In this document: positions 1 through 9,397 of the stretch, piece after piece
Layout of the letters: every line of letters begins with the position of its first letter
How positions within the stretch are numbered: position 1 is the first letter of the stretch
Assembly: GCA_038522945.1 (NCBI GenBank)
Contig: JBCBJV010000006.1
Location: 62,001-126,000 of the forward strand
Reading direction: 5' to 3'
Length of the DNA stretch: 64,000 nt
DNA from: MED-G105 sp038522945
GTDB taxonomy: Bacteria > Pseudomonadota > Alphaproteobacteria > Caulobacterales > Parvularculaceae
Made by a program: the position numbers and the translations under genes
The notes under the pieces: generated by a model
Database searches by the model: none
What the model was told of the DNA's origin: nothing
What the model saw: only the letters and a program-made list of their open reading frames with translations

Positions 1-1
1 G

Positions 2-1939
2 CCCCCGTTCGGCTCTTCCTCCTCAACGAAAAACGACAATTCCTTCGTGGGAACAAAGAGTTATCTGGCTTTTTCATCCGTTCTGCTGATCGCTGGCGGC
101 GCCCTGATGGTGGCGACCCTGCAAGACGCAACGAGCGGAGAGATCCCTTCGCCAAGAAGCAATATCACCGAAACACCTAAATCCGCCCAGATCGAGCGTC
201 GAACAACCTTCGTCACAGTTGCCGAGGCGCCCGTGGCCTCACAACAACAAAACCAAAAGCAAACGCGGCCAGATGAACCGCTTCCGCAATTGCCTGACAG
301 GGTTGGAGCTGGGGCTGGGACTGGGGCTGGGACTGGGGCTGGGACTGGGGCTGGGGCTGGCGCTGCCGCCTCTCTCGCAACTGACAATGGGACCATGGTG
401 GCCGAAGCCAGAGATCCAGTCAGGGATCCGGTCAGTGATCTTGTCAGTGATCCGGGCCAGACAGCTGAAGAGACAAACTCGCCCGATCTAGCTCGGCAAG
501 AGATGCGCCTCCCCCAATCTCTTGCGGCCATCGCGCCTCGCCGGAAACCTGACGCCAGCGCTCCTGTTCTCGGCACCTTTACGGAGACGATTTCGCAGCT
601 TGAAAACGCGCCGACGCGTGAGGTCGCCAGCGACCAATTCGCTGAGGTCCACGCTCCAATTGAGACAAGGAGTATTGCCCTCAAACCCGGAAGCAATTTT
701 GTTGAGGCTCTGAAAGAGGTTGGCGTGCCGCGCCTGCAACGCAATGAAGCCGCCACCGCTTTCTCCCAGGAATTCGATATTCGCCGCTTGCGGCCGGAAC
801 ACTCGATTGAATTGAAGGTTCTGCCGTCGACCCAGTCGATCTTTGACGTTGCTGCTGGCGCTGAACCCGCCTCATCCAATCTTGTAGCCTTGGAGTTTCG
901 TCCTGTTCCCGAAGAGCGTATCCTCCTGGTCCGGAGCGATAACGGATCCTATGAAGCGGCCAAAGTCGCCGTGCCCATGACAACCAGCCTCGATCACGTG
1001 GCCGGCGTTATTGACACAAGCCTTTTTGTTTCCGCGATGGCACAAGGCGCACCGTCGCAGGTTGTTGCCAAGCTGGCCAACACGTTCGCCTATGACATCG
1101 ACTTCCAGCGCGACATTCGCCAAGGCGATGCGTTCGATGTCCTCTATGAAGCAAAGATCGATGATCGTGGTACCTCAGCTGGTGTCGGCGATATTCTTTA
1201 TGCCGAACTCAGTTGGCTCGGTGGCTCTCGCAAAAAAGGGTATTATGCTTTTGAGCGTGACAATGGCTTTGTCGACTTCTTTGATGGGACAGGTCAAAGC
1301 GCGAAACGTTTGTTGATGAAAACCCCAATTGATGGCGCGCGGCTTTCTTCAGGATTTGGTCGGCGTCGCCATCCGGTGCTTGGCTATGCCCGCCAACACA
1401 AAGGTCTTGATTTTGCCGCCCCCCGCGGGACGCCCATCTATGCCGCGGGTGACGGCGTCGTTGAGCGGGCAAACCGTTATGGCAGCTTTGGCAACTATGT
1501 CCGTATACGCCATGCTAATGGCTACAAGACTGTCTATGCCCATTTGAACGGATTCAAAAAGGGCCTGCGTGCTGGCAAACGGGTCCGCCAGGGCGATGTC
1601 ATCGGCTACGTCGGCACAACCGGACGTTCCACAGGGCCACATCTACACTATGAAGTGCACCTCAACGGCAAGGCAGTGAATCCGCGCAAACTGAAGATCG
1701 CCACTGGCGTCAAACTGAAAACGGGAGAGCTTGAGCGGTTCACGGAGCAAAAAGACCGCATCGATGCTCTACGAACGGCAACAGTCGAAGCCAATAGCAC
1801 CACGGTTGCACAAAAGACTGAGGCGAGACTTGCCGAAAACGAAGAAGCTGAAGCGGTCGAAACACCCCATGAAACGCCGTCTCCGACGGGCAGATCGCGC
1901 CCGCTCAATAACGCGCCTTATACAAACCAGGGACGTTAG
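2..1939 (+). CDS. Membrane-anchored M23 (LytM-type) metallopeptidase, 5' end open
   Basis: Predicted zinc endopeptidase of the peptidoglycan-cleaving M23 family, acting in the periplasm. The frame has no stop back to base 2 and the first possible start, GTG at 47, has no Shine-Dalgarno sequence, so the gene probably begins outside the window. Numbering from that GTG, residues about 8-25 form a membrane anchor. A Gly/Ala/Thr low-complexity tract lies near 87-106, and about 210-260 resembles the LysM-like region found before M23 domains in cell-wall factors. The peptidase domain covers about 430-555, with zinc ligands H451 and D455 (HxxxD) and the H532-L-H534 motif. The tail after about 560 is charged and probably disordered. 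All metal ligands are present, so it should be an active hydrolase rather than an EnvC/NlpD-type activator. A hairpin follows the stop. Confidence 0.88.
   Translation, partial: PPFGSSSSTKNDNSFVGTKSYLAFSSVLLIAGGALMVATLQDATSGEIPSPRSNITETPKSAQIERRTTFVTVAEAPVASQQQNQKQTRPDEPLPQLPDRVGAGAGTGAGTGAGTGAGAGAAASLATDNGTMVAEARDPVRDPVSDLVSDPGQTAEETNSPDLARQEMRLPQSLAAIAPRRKPDASAPVLGTFTETISQLENAPTREVASDQFAEVHAPIETRSIALKPGSNFVEALKEVGVPRLQRNEAATAFSQEFDIRRLRPEHSIELKVLPSTQSIFDVAAGAEPASSNLVALEFRPVPEERILLVRSDNGSYEAAKVAVPMTTSLDHVAGVIDTSLFVSAMAQGAPSQVVAKLANTFAYDIDFQRDIRQGDAFDVLYEAKIDDRGTSAGVGDILYAELSWLGGSRKKGYYAFERDNGFVDFFDGTGQSAKRLLMKTPIDGARLSSGFGRRRHPVLGYARQHKGLDFAAPRGTPIYAAGDGVVERANRYGSFGNYVRIRHANGYKTVYAHLNGFKKGLRAGKRVRQGDVIGYVGTTGRSTGPHLHYEVHLNGKAVNPRKLKIATGVKLKTGELERFTEQKDRIDALRTATVEANSTTVAQKTEARLAENEEAEAVETPHETPSPTGRSRPLNNAPYTNQGR
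305..364. repeat. In-frame hexanucleotide repeat in the M23 peptidase gene
   Basis: A run of GGG-GCT and GGG-ACT hexamers. It includes three perfect 12-base copies (GGGGCTGGGACT) at 311-346, with degenerate hexamers on both sides. It encodes alternating Gly-Ala and Gly-Thr. Because the unit is six bases, gain or loss of units keeps the reading frame and only changes linker length. Confidence 0.9.
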
Positions 1940-1953
1940 GCATTAAAGGTCAT

Positions 1954-1980
1954 GATCGCCCGTCCCTATGCCGGGCGATC
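1954..1980. terminator. Hairpin between convergent M23 and clpB-operon genes
   Basis: Perfect 9-base inverted repeat, GATCGCCCG at 1954-1962 and CGGGCGATC at 1972-1980, with a 9-base loop. It lies 15 bases after the M23 stop codon and 34 bases beyond the end of the small minus-strand gene. The T-run is weak on both sides, so it may be a bidirectional terminator or a transcript-stabilising hairpin. Confidence 0.5.
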
Positions 1981-2013
1981 TTCTGACGATTGTTGGTTGA
2001 GCTCGCAATAACT

Positions 2014-2226
2014 CTACTTTTTCGTCGCTTCGATCTCTTTCATCATCGCGGCGATCGCCTCGTCCAGATCCGTTTCAGCACTGACTTGCGCCCTCAATCT
2101 GTCTTTGAGCCGGTGAGGCAAGGTGGCTGGATCGATAGGACCAAGCTCATCGATGGTCTGTTCCATGAGCTTCTTTAGCGCCGCCTCAGTAACTGAAACG
2201 TTGTCGTTCCCATGTGACGAAGTCAT
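2014..2226 (-). CDS. Small conserved-looking protein downstream of clpB (70 aa)
   Basis: Unknown function. The frame opens at 2256 with an ATG overlapping the clpB stop, but the ATG at 2224-2226 has a strong AAAGGAG at good spacing and is the better start. The product is hydrophilic, helical and acidic at the C-terminus, with no signal peptide or membrane segment and no Cys or catalytic motif that I recognise. Its position directly after clpB implies co-transcription and possibly heat-stress expression; that is inference from context only. Confidence 0.6.
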   Translation of the reverse strand: MTSSHGNDNVSVTEAALKKLMEQTIDELGPIDPATLPHRLKDRLRAQVSAETDLDEAIAAMMKEIEATKK

Positions 2227-2255
2227 TTCCACTGCTCCTTTGTCAATCTCGATCA

Positions 2256-4901
2256 TTAATTGAGCAACGCACCCGGCGGGGGCGCCGTGTCGGTCTTTGC
2301 AAATGATATCGCCGAGCGATTGACACTTTCACCGTTGAGGACAAGGCCGTTGTCATCGGCGGAAACCTCAATTCGGTCGCCATCTTTAAGCTTGCCCGCA
2401 AGCAGCCATTCAGCCAATGGGTCCTGAAGCGATTTCTGGATCACCCGCTTCAAGGGCCGCGCACCATAAACTGGGTCATAGCCCGCATCCCCGAGCCAAC
2501 GCTTGGCCTCTTCGTCCAGGACGACCTCCATCTGCCGATCTTCCAAAAGCTTTTGCAACCGAGTGATCTGGATATCGACGATCGCGTCCATATTCTGGCG
2601 CGTGAGGCGGTGGAACAGGATCATCTCATCAAGCCGGTTCAGGAATTCCGGACGGAAATGGGCTTGAACTGCTTGCATCACCTGAGGACGCACGGCGTCG
2701 GAATCTTCGCCGTCCGGCTGAGCCGCGAGATGTTCCGCTCCAAGATTAGATGTCATGATAATCAGGGTGTTCTTGAAGTCCACCGTGCGGCCTTGACCAT
2801 CTGTCAGACGGCCATCGTCCAAAACCTGCAGCAGCACATTAAAAACATCCGGGTGCGCCTTTTCTACCTCGTCGAACAAAATTACTTGGTAGGGACGACG
2901 ACGGACCGTTTCAGTCAGGACACCGCCTTCTTCGTAACCAACATATCCCGGCGGAGCCCCAATCAGCCGGGCGACCGAATGTTTCTCCATAAACTCCGAC
3001 ATATCGATCCGGGCGATGGCCTGATCGTCGTCAAAAAGAAACGCAGCGAGCGCCTTGGTCAATTCAGTTTTGCCAACACCGGTTGGGCCCAAAAACAGAA
3101 AACTGCCGATCGGCCTGTTGGGGTCCTGGAGGCCAGCCCGTGCCCTGCGAACAGCCGTAGAAACAGCCGTGATGGCCTCACTCTGGCCCACAACCCGCTT
3201 ACTAAGCGCGGTTTCCATGGCAAGGAGCTTTTCCCGTTCTCCTTCGAGCATTTTGTCGACAGGCACGCCGGTCCACCGCGAGACCACGCTCGCGATTTGC
3301 TCCGGGTCCACCACTTCTTGAACCAGCGTGGTTTTATCCTCGCTCGATTCCGCATCGGCGAGCTGATTTTCCAATAAGGGGATTTCGCCATACTTCAGCT
3401 CAGACGCGCGCCCGAGATCGCCCCGGCGCTCGGCATCGATGAGTGCCTGGCGAGCCGCATCAAGGGCTTCCTTCACCTTTGTGGCTGAGGCCAACTGATC
3501 TTTTTCAGCACGCCACTGAGCGGTCAGGGCTTCTGCCCTCTCCTCAAGGTCCGCCAGTTCGCCATCCAGTTTTTCCAGACGATCGCGGGAGGCGTCATCG
3601 CTCTCTTTTTTGAGCGCCTCACGCTCGATCTTCAGCTGGATGATCCGGCGATCCAGTTCGTCGAGTTCTTCTGGCTTGGAATCCACTTCCATCCGAAGTC
3701 GCGACGAGGCTTCGTCGATCAGGTCAATCGCCTTATCCGGCAAAAACCGATCCGTGATGTAACGATTGGAAAGGGTCGCCGCGGAGACAATGGCGCTATC
3801 GGAAATTCGGACCCCGTGATGGAGTTCGTACTTTTCCTTCAACCCCCGGAGGATCGAGATCGTATCCTCAACGGTTGGTTCGTCCACAAATACTGACTGG
3901 AATCGACGGGCGAGAGCGGCATCTTTTTCCACATATTTGCGGTATTCATCGAGGGTCGTTGCCCCGACACAATGGAGTTCACCGCGGGCAAGAGCTGGCT
4001 TCAGCAGGTTGGAAGCATCCATCGCCCCGTCGGTTTTGCCAGCCCCAACGAGTGTGTGCATTTCATCAATGAACAGAATGATCTCGCCGCTGGCTGATGT
4101 AATTTCTGAAAGTACTGCTTTCAGCCGTTCTTCGAACTCACCGCGATACTTCGCACCGGCAATCAGCGCCCCCATGTCCAGCGCCATCAGGGTCTTGTCA
4201 CGCAAGCTTTCTGGCACGTCTCCATTGACAATGCGCTGGGCAAGACCTTCCGCAATGGCGGTTTTGCCAACACCTGGCTCACCGATGAGTACCGGATTGT
4301 TTTTCGTCCGCCGGGAGAGCACCTGCATCGTGCGGCGGATTTCCTCATCGCGGCCGATCACTGGATCAAGTCGGCCTTCGCGGGCGTCCTTCGTTAAATC
4401 TCGCGCATATTTTGACAAAGCATCATAGGCCTGCTCCGCAGACGGACTGTCAGCTTGCCTTCCTTTGCGCATGTCAGCGATAGCCGCTTCCAGACCCGAA
4501 TGGCTTGCGCCGCTTTCTGCGATAATGCGCGCCGCGTCGGTTCCGCTGGTCTTGGCAAGAGCGGAAAAGATCCGCTCCACAGTGACATAACTATCGCCCG
4601 CATCTTTGGCAGCCTGCTCTGCTGCTGCCAATACTTTGCCGGTTGGCGTCGCCAGGTACATTTGCCCGTTGCCGCCTTCGACCTTGGGTAACTTAGAAAT
4701 TGCGGTTTCGGTGTCTGTGAGGGCTTTGGCAGGATCTCCGCCAGCCGCTTTAAGTAAGTTGGCACACAACCCTTCAGGGTCGTCCAACAAAGCTTTTAGA
4801 AGGTGTTCGGGGGTAAGCTGCTGATGGTTCTCGCGGAGCGTGATCCCTTGAGCAGCCTGAAGCATACCGCGTGCGCGGTCAGTGAATTTTTCAGTTTGCA
4901 T
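2256..4901 (-). CDS. clpB: ATP-dependent disaggregase ClpB
   Basis: Hsp100 chaperone that works with DnaK to pull proteins out of aggregates in the cytoplasm. It has 881 residues, close to the usual 860. Order seen: N-terminal Clp repeat domain (1-145), first AAA+ module with Walker A GEPGVGKT near 207-214, the long coiled-coil M domain (about 410-530) that marks ClpB rather than ClpA/C, and a second AAA+ module with GPTGVGKTE in the low 600s. The C-terminal D2-small domain is present. There is no IGF/L loop for ClpP, as expected for ClpB. A 205-base spacer separates it from the DUF4167 gene upstream. A TTTGAAAG element lies in that spacer, but I could not make a convincing heat-shock promoter from it. 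Confidence 0.97.
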   Translation of the reverse strand: MQTEKFTDRARGMLQAAQGITLRENHQQLTPEHLLKALLDDPEGLCANLLKAAGGDPAKALTDTETAISKLPKVEGGNGQMYLATPTGKVLAAAEQAAKDAGDSYVTVERIFSALAKTSGTDAARIIAESGASHSGLEAAIADMRKGRQADSPSAEQAYDALSKYARDLTKDAREGRLDPVIGRDEEIRRTMQVLSRRTKNNPVLIGEPGVGKTAIAEGLAQRIVNGDVPESLRDKTLMALDMGALIAGAKYRGEFEERLKAVLSEITSASGEIILFIDEMHTLVGAGKTDGAMDASNLLKPALARGELHCVGATTLDEYRKYVEKDAALARRFQSVFVDEPTVEDTISILRGLKEKYELHHGVRISDSAIVSAATLSNRYITDRFLPDKAIDLIDEASSRLRMEVDSKPEELDELDRRIIQLKIEREALKKESDDASRDRLEKLDGELADLEERAEALTAQWRAEKDQLASATKVKEALDAARQALIDAERRGDLGRASELKYGEIPLLENQLADAESSEDKTTLVQEVVDPEQIASVVSRWTGVPVDKMLEGEREKLLAMETALSKRVVGQSEAITAVSTAVRRARAGLQDPNRPIGSFLFLGPTGVGKTELTKALAAFLFDDDQAIARIDMSEFMEKHSVARLIGAPPGYVGYEEGGVLTETVRRRPYQVILFDEVEKAHPDVFNVLLQVLDDGRLTDGQGRTVDFKNTLIIMTSNLGAEHLAAQPDGEDSDAVRPQVMQAVQAHFRPEFLNRLDEMILFHRLTRQNMDAIVDIQITRLQKLLEDRQMEVVLDEEAKRWLGDAGYDPVYGARPLKRVIQKSLQDPLAEWLLAGKLKDGDRIEVSADDNGLVLNGESVNRSAISFAKTDTAPPPGALLN

Positions 4902-5106
4902 CTCTCAGACCTAGTTAAGTAGCGTCCAAATCAGCCGTCCCAGACTGGCAACGACTAACCGCTCATTAAGTAGGCACGATCTTTCAAACTGCAACGGGGA
5001 CGCGAAAACGGATTAGCCGAAAACGCCCAGTCTTTGCGTGTTTTTGCCTTTGGTTTTTCTCAGGCCCTCGAAATCTTCGGACCGTCAGGCCTTGACCGAG
5101 TAAACG

Positions 5107-5706
5107 TTATGCAGAGACTTCATCGCTGACAGGCGCCGCTGCGGTATCCTCTTCGGCTGGCTTGCGCGGGCGACGCTTACGGCGCGGCTTACGGGGCGCG
5201 GCGTCATCCTTATCGGCAGCACTTTCACCGTCATGGCCATTGCTGGCACTCGCGCTATCATTTGAGCTGGTCGTCGTTTCGGCCGATGGGGCCTGCGCAT
5301 TGTCTCCGGCATCTGACTGACCAGAAGACGTGACTTCTGCTTCTTCTTTGGGTTCGTCTTTTGTAGGCCGACGTTCACGCTTGCCATTTACCGCCGGCTG
5401 GTCACCTGACCCGTTTGCTGCGGTCGTCTCCGCTTCCTGCTCGGTGCCATTGTTTTGGCTTTCCTGTGAGGCCGGGCGCTGATCAGGTTGCATCGCGCGA
5501 ATCAAGCGAAAGTAATGCTCTGCATGCTGTAGATAGTTTTCGGCCTTGACACGGTCCCCTGAGGACGTGGCGTCTCGTGCTAGGGCCAGATACTTGTCGT
5601 AAATCTGGTTGGCGGTGCCCCGAATCCGGACGTCTGGTCCATTGGAATCAAGGGCACGGTTTGGGTTCATGCCCTGGCGGCGGCGTTGATTGCGCCCACG
5701 CTTCAT
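5107..5706 (-). CDS. DUF4167 domain protein
   Basis: Alphaproteobacterial protein of unknown function (DUF4167), 199 aa. The family domain occupies about residues 1-75: a basic KRGRNQRRR start, then a helical segment with YDKYLALARDA and the HAEHYFRLIRAM motif typical of the family. The remainder is a low-complexity tail rich in Glu/Ala/Ser, followed by a strongly basic Pro-Arg-Lys patch near the C-terminus, which suggests RNA or ribosome contact (inference). I moved the start from 5748 to the ATG at 5706, which has AGGA six bases upstream and gives the usual N-terminus. It lies between prmC and clpB, its common position in this class. Confidence 0.85.
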   Translation of the reverse strand: MKRGRNQRRRQGMNPNRALDSNGPDVRIRGTANQIYDKYLALARDATSSGDRVKAENYLQHAEHYFRLIRAMQPDQRPASQESQNNGTEQEAETTAANGSGDQPAVNGKRERRPTKDEPKEEAEVTSSGQSDAGDNAQAPSAETTTSSNDSASASNGHDGESAADKDDAAPRKPRRKRRPRKPAEEDTAAAPVSDEVSA

Positions 5707-5948
5707 AATCGGTCCTGTTCTATCTTTATTTATGGTCGCCCGACGCACAAAATCCGCGTCGCAAGGGGCGTTCTTTTCAAGTCCAAGTCGATGAGATCAA
5801 TAAGTGCTTCACCAACCAACCGGTGGCCGCGCTTTCTATTCAACCAGAACGACCAAAGATTGAGATTTGATTAGCAAAGAACGATCACCCTGATCGCTCC
5901 AACATCGACACGTTAACTGGGTTAGCCGCTAAAGCAAAGACTTTTTTC

Positions 5949-6809
5949 TCACACCGTCAGAACAATTGTCCGGGGAATACCAGCCAGATCATTCACCGAT
6001 GTGATCTTTCCTCCAGGGAAACTCTGCTGGATGAGCGATACCATTGATGGTGCCTGCCCACCGCCGATCTCAAATAGACAGGTTCCGCCTTCTTTCAAGA
6101 CCCGTGTGAGTTGCGGGATTAACATTCTGTAGGCGTGGAGGCCGTCATTTCCCGCAAATAGCGCAGAATGCGGTTCAAAATCCAAGACACTCGGTGAAAG
6201 GGTTGGCCGGTCCGTATCCGGAACGTAAGGCGCGTTAATCACGACGAGATCAAACACTGCGCCCAGGCTGTCGGTCCACGACCCACACACGAGCTCGGCA
6301 CGGTCTCTCACGCTCAAAGCGCGCAAATTGCTCTCTGCGACCCTTAATGCGGCGAGACTGATATCGATGCCTACGCCCCTCGCCCCCACACATTCACACA
6401 ATAGCGTCGCAAGAAGACAACCTGACCCCGTCCCCAGATCAAGGATATCGACAGGATCCCTCTTGTCTCTCAACGCCCTAAGCCCAGCCTCAATAATGAG
6501 CTCACTTTCCGGGCGCGGAATGAGCACATTGCGGCTCACGGTAAAATTCCGCCCAAAGAACTCTTTCTCACCAAGGATGTAAGCAACGGGCTCACCTTCA
6601 CCTCGACGATCAAGGGCATCTTCTAGCTGACGTGCCTGATCGTCCCGCAAAAGGTCATGGCCATTGGCGATTAGTTCAGCATCAGTAAAGCCCGTTACAA
6701 ACCGGACAATCATTCGCCCATCAAGCATTGGCGTTGGAGAGGGAACTTGCGCCTGCTTCAGGAAATGTGCCGCTTGGCGGACTGATTGCTCGATTGTGAG
6801 GCCATTCAT
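5949..6809 (-). CDS. prmC: Release factor glutamine methyltransferase PrmC
   Basis: Methylates the Gln of the GGQ motif of peptide release factors using SAM. 286 aa, the normal length. The N-terminal helical domain contains the GEPVAYILGEKEFFG block characteristic of PrmC. The SAM motif LDLGTGSGCLL follows at about residue 120. The catalytic NPPY motif, which binds the substrate Gln, reads NAPY here near residue 191; the codon is GCG, one base from the Pro codon CCG. The gene follows prfA by 37 bases, matching the usual prfA-prmC pair, so substrate and enzyme are co-transcribed. Despite the motif change I keep the family call; activity is less certain. Confidence 0.92.
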   Translation of the reverse strand: MNGLTIEQSVRQAAHFLKQAQVPSPTPMLDGRMIVRFVTGFTDAELIANGHDLLRDDQARQLEDALDRRGEGEPVAYILGEKEFFGRNFTVSRNVLIPRPESELIIEAGLRALRDKRDPVDILDLGTGSGCLLATLLCECVGARGVGIDISLAALRVAESNLRALSVRDRAELVCGSWTDSLGAVFDLVVINAPYVPDTDRPTLSPSVLDFEPHSALFAGNDGLHAYRMLIPQLTRVLKEGGTCLFEIGGGQAPSMVSLIQQSFPGGKITSVNDLAGIPRTIVLTV

Positions 6810-6846
6810 CAGCCGACGCCCAATTTTTGCTAAGGCCGTCTTCAGG

Positions 6847-7926
6847 TTAGTCTGCTTCCTGCATATCCGAAAGACGGTCGGCCTGATCCTGCGTGATCAG
6901 GGCTTCTGTGATCTCGTCCAGAGCCTCACCGGCGACAATTTCATCGAGTTTGTAAAGCGTCAGATTGATCCGGTGATCGGTCACCCGGCTTTGCGGATAA
7001 TTGTATGTCCGGATGCGCTCTGAACGATCGCCGGAGCCGACCATGCTTTTGCGGCTCGCCGCGCGCTCCGCATCAGCGCGAGTGCGTTCGGCCTCGTAAA
7101 GACGTGCCCGGAGGACCTGCATCGCTTTCGCGCGGTTTTTGTGCTGGGACTTTTCATCCTGCTGGGAGACGACAATCCCGGTGGGCAAGTGCGTGATACG
7201 AACAGCAGAGTCGGTTGTGTTCACCGATTGCCCACCTGGGCCCGACGCTCGAAAGACGTCAATGCGCAAGTCTGCCTCATTCATTTCAATGTCGACTTCC
7301 TCAGGTTCCGGGAGAACCGCGACTGTTGCGGCCGATGTGTGGATACGCCCTTGGGTTTCTGTCTCGGGCACCCGCTGCACGCGATGCACACCGGATTCAA
7401 ATTTCATCCGGGCAAAGACACCGTCACCGGCGATGCTTGCTTGCACTTCTTTAAAGCCACCGACCTCTGCTTCCGACTGGGAAATCACGTCCACTTTCCA
7501 GCCATGGATCGACGCATAGCGCTGATACATCCGAAAAAGATCACCGGCAAAAAGAGCGGCTTCATCCCCGCCGGTCCCTGCGCGAATTTCCAAAATGATG
7601 CTGCTGTCGTCGGCCTTGTCCTTGGGCAAAAGCATCAGCTGTAGATCGTGTTCAAGCCCTGGCAAGGTTTCTTCCAGACCGCCTAGTTCTTCCTGGGCCA
7701 TTTCGGCGAGATCCGGATCATCGCCAGCGGCAAGTTCTGTTAGCTCACCTATTTGCTGGCGCGCCCCAGTCAGCTCACGGATTTTTTCCACGATTGGCTT
7801 TAACTCGCCATGCTCCTTGGCAAGGCGAACAATTTCTTCTGCATCGGACGCGGTCGACATATCCGTTTCAATACGGACAAACTTATCCGTCAGGGCCGTC
7901 AGTTTCGCTTCGGGGATTTGGGTCAT
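6847..7926 (-). CDS. prfA: Peptide chain release factor 1
   Basis: Reads UAA and UAG stop codons and triggers peptide release on the ribosome. With the ATG at 7926 it has 359 residues, against 360 in E. coli; the longer frame would need a TTG at 7938. The catalytic GGQ is in the segment GPGGQSVNTTDSAVR at about residue 230, followed by the basic QQDEKSQHKNRAKAM stretch of class I factors. A motif that selects RF1 over RF2 by tripeptide was not resolved by eye, but overall similarity and length fit RF1. Followed by prmC, which modifies it. Confidence 0.96.
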   Translation of the reverse strand: MTQIPEAKLTALTDKFVRIETDMSTASDAEEIVRLAKEHGELKPIVEKIRELTGARQQIGELTELAAGDDPDLAEMAQEELGGLEETLPGLEHDLQLMLLPKDKADDSSIILEIRAGTGGDEAALFAGDLFRMYQRYASIHGWKVDVISQSEAEVGGFKEVQASIAGDGVFARMKFESGVHRVQRVPETETQGRIHTSAATVAVLPEPEEVDIEMNEADLRIDVFRASGPGGQSVNTTDSAVRITHLPTGIVVSQQDEKSQHKNRAKAMQVLRARLYEAERTRADAERAASRKSMVGSGDRSERIRTYNYPQSRVTDHRINLTLYKLDEIVAGEALDEITEALITQDQADRLSDMQEAD

Positions 7927-8063
7927 TTTGTGGATCAATCAGCGATACAGGAATAGGTGAATTGACGGCAGGCGGTGATAAACGATAGCCCGCCGCACAT
8001 TTTGTGGCAGGGATGGCACCCGCCGACCCCGGAGCGTTCAGGAATTCTATGAGAGGAGCCAGG

Positions 8064-9221
8064 CTAAGCAGGAACGAGCTTTTCAGATCCGTCCTTGCGG
8101 GCTTCTTCTTCAGCTTCGTTTGCTGCCTGGATCTCTTCAGCTTTCTTTTCGACCATCTCCACAAGATGGTCCACAAGTTCGCTGTTATCGATCTTGTGAT
8201 CAGGTGATCCGTCCAAATAGACCATGCCGTTTTCTTTACCAGCGCCGCCGCCGGTAAAGCCCAGATCGGTCTCACGGGCCTCACCCGGTCCGTTCACAAC
8301 GCATCCGATGACGGACAATGTCATCGGCGTCGTCACATGGGCAAGGCGCTGTTCAAGAACTTCAACAGTTTCTATCACGTTGAAACCCTGGCGCGCGCAA
8401 GACGGGCAAGAAATTACGTTTACACCGCGGTGGCGCAAATTGAGAGATTTCAGGATATCAAAACCGACTTTGATCTCTTCGACCGGATCAGCCGACAAAG
8501 AAACGCGGATCGTGTCGCCGATCCCCGCCCAGAGAAGCGAGCCAAGACCGATTGCCGATTTAACCGACCCAATCCGCATTCCGCCGGCTTCTGTCACACC
8601 AAGGTGCAGGGGGCAGTCGATCGCTTCGGCAAGGGCGTGATAAGCAGCGACAGTCAAGAACACATCGGAAGCTTTCACGGAGATCTTGAACTCGTGAAAG
8701 TCATTGTCCTGAAGAATACGGGCATGGTCGAGCGCACTTTCGACCATGGCGTCAGGACAAGGCTCGCCATACTTCTCAAGAAGGTGCTTTTCCAATGATC
8801 CGCCATTGACGCCAATGCGCATGGAACAGCCATTGTTCTTCGCGGCATTGATGACTTCCTTGACCCGATCTTCCGAGCCGATGTTGCCGGGATTGATGCG
8901 CAGACAGGCCGCACCTGCCTCAGCTGCTTCAATCCCGCGCTTATAGTGGAAATGAATGTCTGCAACGATCGGGACCGGCGAGTGTTTGACGATCTCGGCC
9001 ATCGCAGCGGTCGATTCCACGTCCGGGCAAGAAACCCGAACGATATCAGCACCCGCCTCAGCAATCTCATTCACTTGCCGGATCGTCGCCTGAGCGTCGG
9101 AGGTCAATGTGTTGGTCATAGACTGAACCGCGATCGGCGCATCGCCGCCGACGGGGACGTTCCCGACCATGATCTGCCGGCTTTTGCGGCGCTCAATATC
9201 CCGCCATGGACGCACGGACAT
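8064..9221 (-). CDS. ispG: 4-hydroxy-3-methylbut-2-enyl diphosphate synthase IspG (GcpE)
   Basis: Iron-sulfur enzyme of the MEP isoprenoid pathway that converts cyclic MEcPP to HMBPP. 385 aa, like other bacterial IspG without the plant-type insert. The TIM-barrel N-terminal part begins with the PIAVQSMTNT block. The C-terminal cluster domain has the CPSC pair and the later Cys in GCVVNGPGEA, the three ligands of the 4Fe-4S cluster. A short charged Glu/Ala/Lys tail follows the domain. The neighbour upstream is a RodZ-like gene, the same rodZ-ispG adjacency as in E. coli. Confidence 0.96.
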   Translation of the reverse strand: MSVRPWRDIERRKSRQIMVGNVPVGGDAPIAVQSMTNTLTSDAQATIRQVNEIAEAGADIVRVSCPDVESTAAMAEIVKHSPVPIVADIHFHYKRGIEAAEAGAACLRINPGNIGSEDRVKEVINAAKNNGCSMRIGVNGGSLEKHLLEKYGEPCPDAMVESALDHARILQDNDFHEFKISVKASDVFLTVAAYHALAEAIDCPLHLGVTEAGGMRIGSVKSAIGLGSLLWAGIGDTIRVSLSADPVEEIKVGFDILKSLNLRHRGVNVISCPSCARQGFNVIETVEVLEQRLAHVTTPMTLSVIGCVVNGPGEARETDLGFTGGGAGKENGMVYLDGSPDHKIDNSELVDHLVEMVEKKAEEIQAANEAEEEARKDGSEKLVPA

Positions 9222-9397
9222 CGACTGACCTCATTTCTTGCTGTTGGTGCGCACCACTCCGGCAACGCGTTAGCCCTAACTTTGCTGCGCGCGCAAATAA
9301 GTCAAGAGCCTGAAAGCCACGGGATAGAAACACGCCAATTTCCTGCGCGCTACAACTGCGATCTAGACGAAATCAAATGGGGCGTTTGAGGGGATGC

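Noticed and set aside
61..879. Antisense 272-aa frame over the M23 gene with Pro-Ala repeats
   Set aside because: It is the complement of the Gly-Ala/Thr repeat and of a well-supported coding frame; no known domain or ribosome site.
2553..3377. Plus-strand 274-aa frame inside clpB
   Set aside because: Mirror frame of a highly conserved gene; its residues show no family resemblance.
4902..5106. Heat-shock promoter before clpB
   Set aside because: A TTTGAAAG element is present, but no matching -10 at proper spacing was found.
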